A program made the translations under genes and the position numbers. Of a stretch of 64,000 nucleotides of DNA, positions 38,690-50,123 are shown in pieces. The notes below the pieces were generated by a model. It did not search any database and had not been told where the DNA came from. It worked only from the letters and a program-made list of their open reading frames with translations. The DNA is taken from contig JAYMTL010000014.1 in the NCBI GenBank assembly GCA_036897445.1, positions 1-64,000 of the forward strand, read 5' to 3'. The stretch is from Pelargonium tetragonum. Taxonomy: Eukaryota; Streptophyta; Magnoliopsida; Geraniales; Geraniaceae. The first letter of the stretch is position 1, and every line of letters begins with the position of its first letter.

Positions 38690-39050
38690 TAACCCGTTAA
38701 TTAGTTATAGATACACCTACTTATACTATAGACACTCCTCTTATTCATATTCCTGGTGTCTTTATCTATCCTTTCTTCATCGTAGCTAGATGGTAAGACT
38801 CTGTATCAGGAGCCCTTTTGAGCTTTGTGAGTCTCTATCAGCGTACTCTAACTCTGTCTAATAGGAGGGGAATAGAACTCTACCCTTATTGATAGCTGTA
38901 CTCTTAAGAGAGCTAAGGGACCCGGGCCTCTTACTCTATTGTCTTATTCTTGCCTTGCTGAACAGAACTGAATCTCTTAATTGAATTGTATCCTTCTTTT
39001 ATAGTTTGGGTAGTTTTGTTTTTACTCTGTGGAGAATCCCCCTTTCAAAA
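38690..39050. other. short compositional island
   Basis: This stretch shares the CTA/ACT-rich texture of the other islands and lacks long homopolymers. It includes a word resembling the trnfM D-arm (AGATGGTAA at about 38,788), but no cloverleaf forms. No gene is called. Confidence 0.3.
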
Positions 39051-39546
39051 TGACATAAATTCCAATAAAAAGAAGAATCTCCTTAGGATTTTAGGACCTT
39101 TGGAAGTTAGAATTTTTTCGAATTAGGGGGGCTAAAAAGGAGAAATTTAGAAAGCCTCACTCCTAAATTAGTCCTGAGTAAATAAAGTAGAGGTGTATCA
39201 GACTTCTATAAGAGAGCTTTTTCTGGGGTAAGTTTATTTAGATTGGAGTTGAGGCTTTTATTTACACCGGATAAAATCCACCCTTGGTTTTATTGAAAGT
39301 TTGGGCTGTAAAACCCTCTCTATTAACCCAAAACCTAGGAAAGATAGATATCCCCTCCCTCTCTTTCAAATTTGTTTACTTGATAGACTAACCTAAGAGC
39401 TTGACTTTCATAGCTAGACCTTGCGGAGCTTGCTAGATCTATCTTATGCATACCCAAAAACCCAACCTTCTGAACTCGACCTAATCGTGCCCCCTCTTTC
39501 TCTTGCTACTACTATTATGCCTATTAAACAAAGGAGACTGACTTAG

Positions 39547-39810
39547 AAATTACCCACCGTCAAGCCTATCCACCCCATAAAGAAAAAAGGGAAACCTCTA
39601 TTGAGTATTGAGTTGAAACTCTACCTTACACAGATAGCCCTTGAGTCCCAAGCCTCCGACAAAGACTCTCTGACTGAAGATCCAGAACCAGAAAACTATA
39701 GGAAACCCCTGAGAATAGAGGAAGTCCTACGCTTTCATCCCGTCGACCTAATAAGAAACCAAGAACTACAAGAGCAGGTCCCCTTTATAAGACTTTCAGG
39801 TCAAATCTAA
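39547..39810 (+). CDS. candidate short ORF, acidic and charged product
   Basis: The frame is open for 87 codons, from after TAG (39,544-39,546) to TAA. The only listed start is TTG at 39,601; no ATG precedes it. The predicted product is unlike the usual AT-rich chance translation. It has an acidic middle (TEDPEPENYRKP), many Gln and Glu residues and a few hydrophobic ones. A hand count puts G at about 19 of 69 first positions against 7 at second positions, a coding-like bias. No family is recognised. Length alone is not significant in this window. It sits in a compositional island that also carries a copy of the TACCTAGA repeat family just downstream, so it may be a gene fragment carried in a repeat. 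Confidence 0.2.
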   Translation, partial: KLPTVKPIHPIKKKGKPLLSIELKLYLTQIALESQASDKDSLTEDPEPENYRKPLRIEEVLRFHPVDLIRNQELQEQVPFIRLSGQI

Positions 39811-39833
39811 TAATATAATAAAACGGATTAGGG

Positions 39834-39895
39834 ACTCAAGCAAACAATGCCAAACTATCTAGAGTGTCATTTCACGTTCGTGTACCGATTAAGGT
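39834..39895 (+). repeat. TACCTAGA-family repeat, copy 5 (diverged)
   Basis: GACTCAAGCAAACAA matches the 5' part of copy 2. ATCTAGAGTGTCATTT then corresponds to the TACCTAGAGTGTCGTTT core of copy 3. The 3' end (GTACCGATTAAGG) is more diverged. It begins 24 bp after the end of the candidate ORF. Confidence 0.5.
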
Positions 39896-39900
39896 TTGTC

Positions 39901-42900
39901 TATTTTGCTTATTTAGCACTGATTTTATGGCATTCTTTTCCATTAGAAACCCAATTCTTTATTCTGGGCCTTAACTCACTAAAAATTTCCTCTTACTCGT
40001 AACTTTGTAAGACATCTACTCTAATCTGATTGCTTACTTTATAGATAGAATGGATCTTAGCTAGATCAGGAAGCAAGAGGTGCGAAGCCCTTTCATTGAA
40101 TAAATCTGACCCAGGTTTTTTAATATTCATTTATAACTATAAGAGAAAAAGAAGTAATTAAAATAAAGAAATGTTCCATAGAAGGGGCCTATAAAAAGGA
40201 ATCCCTGTTCTTTAGATCCTGTAAAACTAAAAGCGGTGAATTTTTCGTGGAAGCATTCTGCAGGGTATGCCGTTTACTTTTTCTCGTCAGGAAGAGTTTG
40301 AATTTTTCCAAAACTCCCGTAAATATAACTAGAATTCCCCGTCTATTAGTAAACCTGAAAACACGAAGCTCTTTCCCAGAATATTCTTAAGATTTTGAAA
40401 GAATTACTTAAAATAAGAAAATCTCTCCTATCTGTAAAAGCATTTCCTTAAGACCTCCCTATTCGTAATTAATTATAGAGCTGCTTTCTCTTTTCGTAAC
40501 TCAATTAATTATCCTCCAATTTCTCGTATTGAAATTTCTCGTATTGAAGAGTGATTTTGAATTGACAAGGATGTCATCGGTTTCAGATTCCTTTTTTTAG
40601 AGCCCTTCTTTTACTTAACTGATTATGACGCCCGTACTAAAGACTAGAGTACTCGTAAAGGAGACTCCTAACTTTAGCCTTCAGTTTCGTTTCAAATATA
40701 GGAGCCCCTGAAAATTCTTTTACACATTCTAGTTCTTCTATATGACTGCCAGAATACAGAACATAGAAACTCCAACTTGACTTTCATAACTTAGGTCTTT
40801 AGACTCTTATCTGAAACCTAGAAAAAAAGGCAGGAAGAACCTCTTAAGAGCTCTTTAGCTTCTTTTTTTAGGGGGCAAGGGTATACATACCTAGAAGCTC
40901 TAACCCCTGTTCTGTTTTTATAAAAGGACCCTCGTAAAGTACTTACAATTTACTTGATCAGTGAAAACAGACTTTAACTCAAACTTCTTGACTGGTATAA
41001 TTTCTTAGCTTTGTTTCAATTCTTTTATTCCCCCTAAACTTTATTTTCATTATATGGAATGGAATAAACCGCTTTCCTACTACCGGAATCCTTTATTTTA
41101 AACAAACACCTGTAAAGTCCAACAAGTTATCCTTTACTAAACCCCTTTCTAATCTAAAGTTGAGCATTCCTTGAAAACTGCCTTTCTAAAAACTACACCC
41201 AGGCCTCTCGGAAACTTTTCCTTTTAAGAGCCTTTCAATAAGCGAAACCCTTTGACTGAAAACTGGATTCGCAAATAAAAAAGGGAGATTATCTCTATCT
41301 TTTAGTTAGTTCTCTACAAATTACCCTTACTGGAAACAGAGGAACAGGCAACTCCTTATATAGTTACCCAGCCGCTTCAGTTTAAACTTCCGGAATCCAA
41401 ATCTTACTTGCCCTTATAAAACTTTTAGCTTTTAGGAATCTTTCCTTTTTTAGAATTCCTTTTCTACTATCTGGAATCAGAAACCTGTAAACTCATAAAC
41501 TTTAGTTTAGCTCTCTGAGTACCTCCACCAACTTCCTATTTGCACTACTTGCTTTCTTATGCATACCCTTTCTTAGAGCCCTACCCGCCCTGAGGAATAC
41601 CTGGGTTAGAACCATTCTCATAAAACTAAAAAGAAACCTACCCTGAGATTTCACAAGAAGAAGGAGCTCCTTTATATAACCCACTTGGGAGCCTTTTAAG
41701 TAAACAAATTCTTTCGATTCTTTTTCTAGTGGAAGATGAGGATGGCCCCTTTCTTTTTTTATAGACTTCCTCCGGATTCCTAATCCTAACTAAAATCCGA
41801 GTTATCCTAAGACTTTGCTTTTGTAAAACACCTCCTTCCTTCAGTTTTCTATCTCACTAAAAAGGAATATCCAGGACTTAAAAAGCTTAGGAGCGCCCCC
41901 TTTGAGATAAAACTTAGTGAAATCCTTTTTATTCAATATTCATTCAAATACTTATAAAGTGAAGCTAGAGATTTAATGTCTTCTATTTCCTTAGCCTGAA
42001 ATCCGAAACATAGGAGCTGAGCTAACTAAAAACTTGGAAAAAGTCTTATCCTTATAAAAATTTTTTCATTTAGATCAAGAGCCAATCAGAAAAAGGAATC
42101 CTTGAAAAGTTTATATCTCATTTACCGGAAGATCTAATCCCTGCGCCCTAGAATGAAAACTCTTTTTATTTATTCCTTAATACCCAGAATCAGCGTACTA
42201 ATAAAGAAAAACTTTGGTAAATTAAAAAGTACCTGTAACATAGGTTAAAGCGCACGACAAGGGCCCTTTAGGGGAAATCGGCATAAAAATGAGAGCTCTT
42301 TGAGAAGTTGATCATAAACGATTTGGTTTAAGGTTATTCCAATGAACTAGATCAGGTGCCGGTATTTATCTCATCTAGTAACCCGGCAAAAACTACGTGA
42401 GAATAAAAAGCTTAAAAAGGATCTAAACCTTTCCTAAAGGAAACCCCTTTCTGTTTGCTTATCGGGTTTCGGTACTAGTTAAAAAAATAGAGAGCCCTTA
42501 GGAAACAAACCATTCAATTTTACTGAAACTCAAGGAACTTATCTTTAAAGTAATGTAAGTCTTACACATTTTAACAATCAAGATTACTTGGAGACTTTCA
42601 TCCTATATATCCTACTCTAAAAAACGAAACTCTAGTTAGACCATTACGCACCCTTTTAATAAAATAGAACAAATCTGTTGTATTAAAAAGCGTTTGGTAT
42701 TTATACTACTTTCATAGCTTCTTCTTTAATTTCTTTCATAACATCATAACAAAGGTATGCCACTATAGGAAAAACACAGATATTCCCGAATCCCGCATAA
42801 GTCAGACTCGAAACGAGTCTTTCCTGGTAGCAACTAAGTTAGACTGTTTATAAGCCAAAGCTAGGGGACACCTAAAAGGACTCCCGAAAGGTTCTTACTA

Positions 42901-45900
42901 AATAGGACACATTGGTCCTAGAAAGAGACTGACTATCCCATACTACTTACTAAAGATGTGGGTTCCCTTTTTACCTCTGTCTGGACCTGACTTATACTAA
43001 ATTTTAAAAGACTTCGTCTAATTCCTATAGAATCTCCAAAAAATTGTAATAATGTATAGAAGCTGCGGGTTACTCCTGGAAAAAGAAGCACAATGAAAAG
43101 GTTTTTGTCTTAGGCTTCTTCGTAGTATGATAAATAGAAAGAAGTGCTTTTGCACTTGAAGCCCCCTTGATTGGTACCTGTCTTTTGTTGTAACTCAGTT
43201 ATCTTTATCTTTGAAATTAGCATAGCATATTGTATACCGGAAGAAGGAGTCCTGAAGTAAGTAACACTTTTCGGCCCCTAGTATAAATTTTTCAAGGGGA
43301 GTTTTATAACATTTATAACACTAGTTAAGCGCATATATTAATCTCGTTATTTTTTAGAGGAAGGCTGCGCCATAAATTGGGGTTCCTTTTCACTTAAATA
43401 TTTTATAAAATAGGGGTTTTTTATTGGCAGGGCTATACTCGAGTACTAAAGAGTTAAAAAAGAAAGCAGAATTCCGGTTGTACAAAGCTCTAGTTTAAGA
43501 GAGTCAAAAGTATACCTCTAAGCAAAAATGCGTACACCCTAGAAGCAAACTCTGTGTTAGAATACTTCGCATAAAGAAAAAACTAAATAAAAAATTGACA
43601 CAAGGGCAGGCTCCTCTTTAGGATGCTGCATAATATAATAAGAATTCCTGGGCTCCGACGGGTCCACTTTAACTTTAAAACCCTTCTCTTAAAATCGTAA
43701 AAAAGAAGTTGAATACTCACTAAAATCTGTTACTCTGATTGTTCCTGCAAAGACCCCGGGATTATAGACTTAACTAGCAAGTTTTATTCATGTTAATTTT
43801 TACTAAGGGGCCTTCTTTTTCTGGCTTTTCATTTTAATAAAATAGGTCCTTAATTGGCTTGTCTCAAACTCGTCGGGTCTCTTTAGTAACACAGGGCAGT
43901 TCATTTTTTTCCTTATATCTAAATAAAAAACTTAATTAAAAAAAAGGAACTCCGGAGCCTTCTCAGTTACACAAATCTAGCATAAGCAATTCAAACGAGA
44001 CCCTTTTTGCATGTTGAAATGAAATCTGGAAATTTAAAAAGCATTTCAACTTCTTGGAGCGAACCCCTCACAGCTTATTAGATTATATAGAAACCCACAG
44101 AAATTTGAGAGAAGTCATTATATCTTTATTCAAATTAGATATCCGATTTGAGCCGGTATGGCGTACGATTATACTAAGAATTTATAGAGGAATTAACACC
44201 CAAAATGCAAACTCACGAATAAGTCTTAATATAGAAACTGCCCTGAGATTTAGATTCGAGTATCTTTTGTTTACCTTACTAGTTGTCTAACTTATAATTG
44301 TTGAAAGGTTCACATTCACACAACTTTTGAATAGACAAGTAGGGATATACCTCCAAAACGTTAAAATGGGTACAGAATTCCGAACTAAAGAAGCCCTAAA
44401 AGAGTGTGCGATTATACGAGCTCTATCAGATCCAAGTCACTTTGGGTTTCGCTGCCTATTACGTTGAAATACGAGGTCTCTTCTTCTTGAAAGCCTAAAC
44501 CTCCTTAGCTGTATCAGTATCTTACTTCCAGCTTACTTTGTATCTTGCTGCTTTATCGACCCTTGTACTTATTTTTAGTTAATATACTCTTAGGAGCTTT
44601 ACCCCCTCCCTTCTGTTGCTCTAAAAAAAACTTGACTAGGACTTATAGCTAAAATTTAGCTGAGCTTTTACAAAGTTGATGCTATCAGAGTGTGGAAATA
44701 AAATGTAAATAAGGATAAATATTAAAACCCCCTTAACCTTTAAAATTTCTTTTTTGCTGACTTGTAAAACTGAATAGCGTGTTGAAGTTGCATAACGTTA
44801 TTCAAATCTATCCGGGGCTGGATTCTCGATTCATTTTTGAGAGGAGGAATTCTTTTCATTCCTAAACTTGAAGTGAGTACTCTAACGGAGCACATAGACA
44901 GGCATAGATGAAAGTCGTAGGTTCTAAAGTGTTCTATAATAAACGGATCAAAAATCCTTTAAGTGTTTAGTAATTCGACGCTAACACGTATTTTACATGA
45001 AAACCCCAGTCTCATATGATATAACGAAAGATCTCTGGCTTCTCTGTAGCGCGAGCTTTATAATAAACTCCAAACTGCCTGAAATGCTTGCTTTTATTTA
45101 CTAAAGAATTGCTTCTCATTCGGTAGTTTGATTCAGAATCTTTAGCAACTTCCCGGTATTTCGATTTCGTCGAGAGCGCGGCTTATTTAACGAGTCTAAC
45201 TTTTACCGAAAGAAGTTTTGTTAAAACTAATGTAAGAATTACTAGAATTTCCGAACTGGGAAAGGCAAAGCCTCCTGAGAGATTGGCTGAGGCAAAAAAA
45301 GGAAGGCTTTTGAACCCTTAAGAATTCAACTAGCACGACAAGTTTTTACTAGTTTAGTATCTTGGTATTATATCTTGTCTTTTTGGAGAAAGAGTAAACT
45401 TAAATTAGCAGAGTATTCCACACAAAGTAGCCAGGAGCTCGCGCCCTTCTATTCTACTCTACCAGTATTAAACCACCTATATAAAAGCTAAAATCTAATT
45501 AGACCCATTACCAAACAAAAATAGAACTTCATTTCCATAAGCATTTTCCTTTTTTACTTATTGAGGTTCAATATACCTCGTAAGAGTCTTTTGATATTTT
45601 TTGATAGCTGAAGTATAAAAAAAGAAAAAAGAGAAGTTCCGGGAGCCCTTGTCTCTAAAGGTAAGAAAAGTTAGCTGATACTTACTAGGGTTCCCCCTCT
45701 CTCGATTTAACAGGGTGAAATATTCAGTTTATGGTTCAAGGATCTTTCTTCATTTTAGTATATATTTTCTCTAACTAAATCAAGTAATATTAGTAAAAAA
45801 GGGTACCTAGGGATATCAAAAGAAATTCGCTGGCATTAAAAAAATATAGCATCCTAGGGTCTAAAATTCTATCAATATCGAGAATTAGCCTATATCTTGT

Positions 45901-46689
45901 ATTCAATCCTTGTTCTAGAAGCGTATATATATATATATACCTAGCGTTTTTACTGCCTTTAACATCTTTTTATTTATACGATCAAAAACCCTTTCCTTTT
46001 ACCCTATATACTATAATATATTTATATAGGAGTACTAACCTCTTGCAGTACTTTTTTCTATATCATATCGTGAAAGAAAGATTCTAACTTTTCCAAATAA
46101 ACTCCCGATCCGTTTTGTAAATACAAATGAGAAAGAGCCTTCTGAGAGAGAACCCCTCGCTTTTTTTAGAAAGAAGAGCCTTACCCTTACAGGTAAATAA
46201 ACTAGTTTTCGTTTTTTGTCCATTTCTGATGTGATACATAGATTTATCAGAATACATTCAAAGCATAAAGTTTAAAAATAAAAGCTCTGCCTAGCCTAAG
46301 ACAGACTAAATATTTGAGTCTCCGAATTAAGGAGGTTTTGGTCCTGTTATAAAAAAGCAGCATTTAGATTATTAAAGTTCCTTAATTAGACTTTACTATT
46401 CAGTAAATTTAATAGAGATTTCTTCCACTGCTTCTTAGGTGCTCAAAGACTAAGTTACTCAAAAGGTAAGATATAGGATATGTAAGAGGTACCAGACCCG
46501 CAAGAGCATACCCCTGGCTACCTAAAAAAACTTCAGTACAAATTAGATTAGAACTCCCCAAGGCTCTCTTTTTTAATATTTTAATAAACGTGTAACCCGA
46601 AAAACTTTCCTATCTGAGGACTCTCTTTGTATTCTGCTTAAGGGTAATCCGTTTTCCCACAAGGACCTGAAAGGTATAGTTTTTTATAC
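39901..46689. other. gene-free background DNA
   Basis: No gene is recognisable. TTCTTATGCATACCC at about 41,554 followed by AGAGCCCTACCCGCCCTGAG at about 41,573 links this stretch to the repeat islands (compare 39,434 and 27,434). A 78-codon frame with a TTG start at 44,054-44,290 has no clear codon bias. A (TA)n run lies near 45,923-45,939. Confidence 0.5.
40518..40547. repeat. 15-bp perfect tandem duplication
   Basis: AATTTCTCGTATTGA is present twice head to tail. It is a recent local duplication in gene-free DNA. Confidence 0.9.
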
Positions 46690-46702
46690 GAAAACTAATT
46701 AA

Positions 46703-47180
46703 GTAGCTCATAAGACAAAGGTTCTAGGTAGGCATATAAAAGGTCTAGGTCTTAAGAAAGTTAGTAAGATTTCGAGTATTACAAAGACTAAGACTCTAAG
46801 AAAAGTGATAGCTCTGAAAAATTTGGGTGTCGCTCTAGGTATCGCAGATAAAAAGTATCAAAAGGAGGATGAACCAAGGTAAGCAGAAGACTAAGAAAAC
46901 GGGTAAGAAGTTGGTGATACAAAGAACAAAAGACCTAGGACTAGGAAAGAAATGGGGATTTCTAAAAGTAGGACTTTTTATGACTCTTACCTACCTTTTC
47001 GAAAATTGAACTTAAAAAAAGAAACTAAGGCTAAAGGATTCAGCCAGAGTTTCAGAAGGTAATTAATTAAGTAATAAAGGGAAGCAAGCACCTTACTCTT
47101 TAAGGCAAGAAAGAACAACAGGTACTATAGACTCTAAGGTAATGAGTTTCCGGTAAAGAAAGCCTAGCTGCTATAGGGGC
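46703..47180 (+). other. purine-rich island with coding-like periodicity
   Basis: The frame from 46,703 to TAA at 46,880 is open for 59 codons without an ATG. By hand count T is almost absent from first positions and C from third positions, although T is common locally. An ATG at 46,869 overlaps its end in another frame and opens 46 codons to TGA at 47,007. That product would have a Lys-rich start and one hydrophobic stretch (WGFLKVGLFMTLTYLF), like a small single-pass membrane protein. AAAAGGAGG abuts this ATG, too close for an ordinary ribosome site. Downstream, every frame is soon closed. Purine-rich DNA alone gives Lys/Arg-rich translations, so the protein-like look may be a composition effect. 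A decayed gene is the alternative. Confidence 0.2.
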
Positions 47181-48399
47181 TTTCAGAATTATAGTAAGAA
47201 AAAAGTGTCCAATAATGCGAAACTTTAGATTTTACAGAATTTTGCAGTATCGGATCTTTTGGGTTTTCTGTTCTTTGAAGAATTATAGTAATATGGGTTT
47301 GACCTTAATTATAAATTAGAAAGTGTTTTTAATGTAAAAGTTAGACCTTAAAAAAAGATATTCTATTCATAAAATTATAGCAGCTAGCTCCTCTAAAAGA
47401 TTACACCTTAGTATAGGTCTATTCTTAAATTTGGCGGATATAGTAGGACTCGAACGCCTACCTCATTGTCATGCTAGGACATAACTTTCAAAAAGACTAA
47501 TAATCGAGAATAGAGCCCCTCCTTGGAGCTCTAGTTATTCAAAGAATACGTTTACATTATCATTTTATCATTTTCTAGGGCTCCGTCTTTTTATACAACT
47601 GTTCGAGTTGAGGTAGACTTCCGGGGTTATTCCCCTTTTTCATAACCTAAAAGGAGGTTGCATCTCGACTCATGTTAGCTTTTTCCTGATAATTTCTAGG
47701 CTATTTATAGAAAGAATTCCGGTCTTATAGTATATAAGATAAAAAAGACTATATCTTACTATAAGAAATTTTGGGTTTTAATTAAATTAAATGTAGTTTT
47801 AGACGAGCCCCAGGTATTCCTAATGAAAAGCCCCGTTTCTTAGTCGTAGAATACTTAGTATGAATATAGAGTTATAATGCTTTGTGTTAAATTAAAGCGA
47901 AAAATTCATATAGTATAGACAAAGAAAGATGTTATCCCCTTTACTCTGACTGAAAACAGGGTAAGTTTTAAAAAGCTTAATTATAATATAAGGTCTTTCA
48001 TTATTTATAAAAGGTAGAGTCCAGGAGTGAAATTTACAAAGTTAAAAAACTTCGTACATACTAGAATAAGCTTTTTTGTCTCTAAGATATACTAACACGC
48101 GAATTACGCTCATGAAAGAGTGATTTTGACTTTTCAATTCTTCCTGTTTATTGTAATTAAACTTCAATAAAGATTTGCTATTTAACAGCATATCCTGTGC
48201 TCTACTTATAAGCTCTTGCAAAACTTTCTTTCTAATCTAATTTAGTCGTATGAACAAGGAATTTTTTCTTATTGTCTGCGGGGAAGTCTACGTAGGTGTG
48301 TAGAGTAAAAGGGGTGCCTTTTTTGTCTAAATTTGAGTAACATAAGGGGCTGCTGAAGTTCCTTGTAAAAGGGATCCTCTATTATATTATGGAATATCT
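47181..48399. other. gene-free background DNA
   Basis: Only the minus-strand T-arm-like hairpin at 47,433-47,470 stands out. No gene was found. Confidence 0.5.
47433..47470 (-). pseudogene. tRNA-like T-arm on the minus strand
   Basis: Read on the minus strand, GTAGG (from 47,461 down to 47,457) pairs with CCTAC (47,447-47,443) around a 9-nt loop containing GTTCGA. An acceptor-like tail ending in ATCCGCC follows. The upstream minus-strand sequence contains ATGACAA, which could be an anticodon loop, but its flanks do not pair. There is no complementary 5' acceptor. Treat it as a tRNA relic or a chance match. Confidence 0.25.
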
Positions 48400-49060
48400 A
48401 CGTGTAGTCTACTGAATCGGGTAGTAATAAACTTACTTACACTATGAGACACACCAACTTCTAACTTTTGTATCCTTCTTCACTTGTAGCTTACTTTCTT
48501 ACTACTCTGTATCTGAGCTATACCTTTACGAGTCTTAAGGGAGATAAAACCTGTACTCTTGCTTTTGTTGCTTTTATTAGGTTAGGATTCCCCGTACTAC
48601 CTATTACTCTAGTCTAGAGCTAATGTCTTCCTTTTTCTTATAGCATAGGGAGGAAAAGACTGAAGTCTTCCTTTAGTTCATGTATAGTAAATAGTAAGAG
48701 ATCTCTTTTTTAGATTTATAACTTATCTTCCTCTTTTACTATGTAGTTCTTGACTTAGGAGGGCACCTTATATGGAGTTGGAATTCATCTTTGTTTGTTA
48801 CCGACAGAAGCGTAGCGAGGTAATGCGTAGTATTAGATAGTTTATTAAAGATTCTACTTATGTTAAAAGACCCATAAACTGACTTTATTTCTTTGTTATG
48901 AGCTATCTTACATCTGTAGCTTTTATTATAGGTTAGAACTAAAAGATCCGTATTACTGTATTAGTATCTATATAAGATAAGGCATTTAAAAGAGAATCTT
49001 CGCTGGGATAAGAAGATTAGAACCTGCGTGCATAACAGAAAGGAAGGGGTGATTTACTTT
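48400..49060. repeat. compositional island with TTACCGACAG
   Basis: TTACCGACAG at 48,798-48,807 is followed by AGCGAGGTAATG, which resembles the AGCGGAGGAAGGTTATTGG that follows the same motif in the 26.4-kb copy. The island is T-rich on the plus strand with the CTT/ACT texture of the others. Its translations look membrane-like but are repeatedly closed. No gene is called. Confidence 0.4.
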
Positions 49061-50104
49061 TCGATGTAATAACTTCACGTACACTCTAAACTATCGAATA
49101 GCCTTGAGATTGTATTAAAAGTAAGGTTCATTTCAAATTTATTCTATTTAATTTCAGACAACTTAGACTTGCTTTTAATTGAGGTAGCTTTCCCTTAAAA
49201 TTCTTGTAACAAAAAAGGCCCATAAAATAGAAGATAAAAGGGATTACCTACTCTACTCAGGGTAACTTAAAAGTGTAGTACCGAGGGATCTTCCTAAGTC
49301 ATTTTTTTTAGTTTAGCAGAGGATTGCGATCCTTTTAAGTTTTTAAATAACGGGAAACTCTGTAAAATTCTAGATTTCCAAAGCTCCAGGGGATTGCGTA
49401 TTCCAAATTAGATACTTAAGGAGGACTAAATAAAGTATTATAAGAAAGAAAGTATGCCTCTCTATCTATGCGAACCCGCTAAAGTGAAAAAGTGAATCCT
49501 CAATTTAAAGTAAAGTTTTATTAGGCTCTGGAAGCCCTATAGGTTAAGGGGGTGGACTAAATCAAGAAAGACTAGTATAATTATTCAAAAGTTAATATTC
49601 ACTTCAATAGAAGACCCGAACTTTCAAATATTGCCGGAAAGCTGGTAAAAAGTTCAAGGAGCTCCTAGATACTAGATATCTAAGCCCCAACCCATAAATT
49701 TTTTTACACATCAAGGACTTTATCCGCTAAAAATCCTGGGTTCCAATCCAGTAGAAATTGTACCAAATTCATTTTATATTTATAATCATGCTAGACTTAG
49801 CCCGGTTTTGGAAAGAATTCTCTTAGTGCTCGCGTATATATAAATCCGTTGGTAAAAAACAATAAAGCACAATGCTTGACTGGGCCGGCTGAGAGTCTTA
49901 AGAACTTCAGAACTGAAAAAGGGTCCTTGTGTCTAGAGAATTTCTAGAAGTCGGTATAACAAAGAGATTTTTTTATACTTTTCTTCTTTTTTTTAATCTC
50001 ATTTAAAGAAAGATATTTCAAGTACAGGTTAGTATTACTTTTGAACTTCATAAAAATGGGGCAGTAACCGACTAAACTAAATCTCAAGAGGAGCCCAATC
50101 GAGG

Positions 50105-50123
50105 AAAGGTAACGAAGTTAATA
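50105..50123 (+). repeat. dispersed 19-bp direct repeat, copy 1
   Basis: AAAGGTAACGAAGTTAATA is identical to 52,985-53,003. Similar but diverged bases follow in both (GGATTTC about 14 to 17 bases after the word). It resembles the separate word AAGGTAATGTAATTA found at about 254, 19,525 and 28,824. Confidence 0.7.

Noticed and set aside
38781-38815. Second trnfM copy suggested by AGATGGTAA
   Set aside because: The match is limited to the D-loop region. There is no CAT anticodon, T-arm or acceptor.
44054-44290. 78-codon ORF with Arg/Leu-rich product
   Set aside because: G is spread evenly over codon positions and the length is within chance.
48980-49040. Possible minus-strand tRNA around AGATTAGAACCTGCG
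   Set aside because: Only the T-loop-like word is present and no stems pair.
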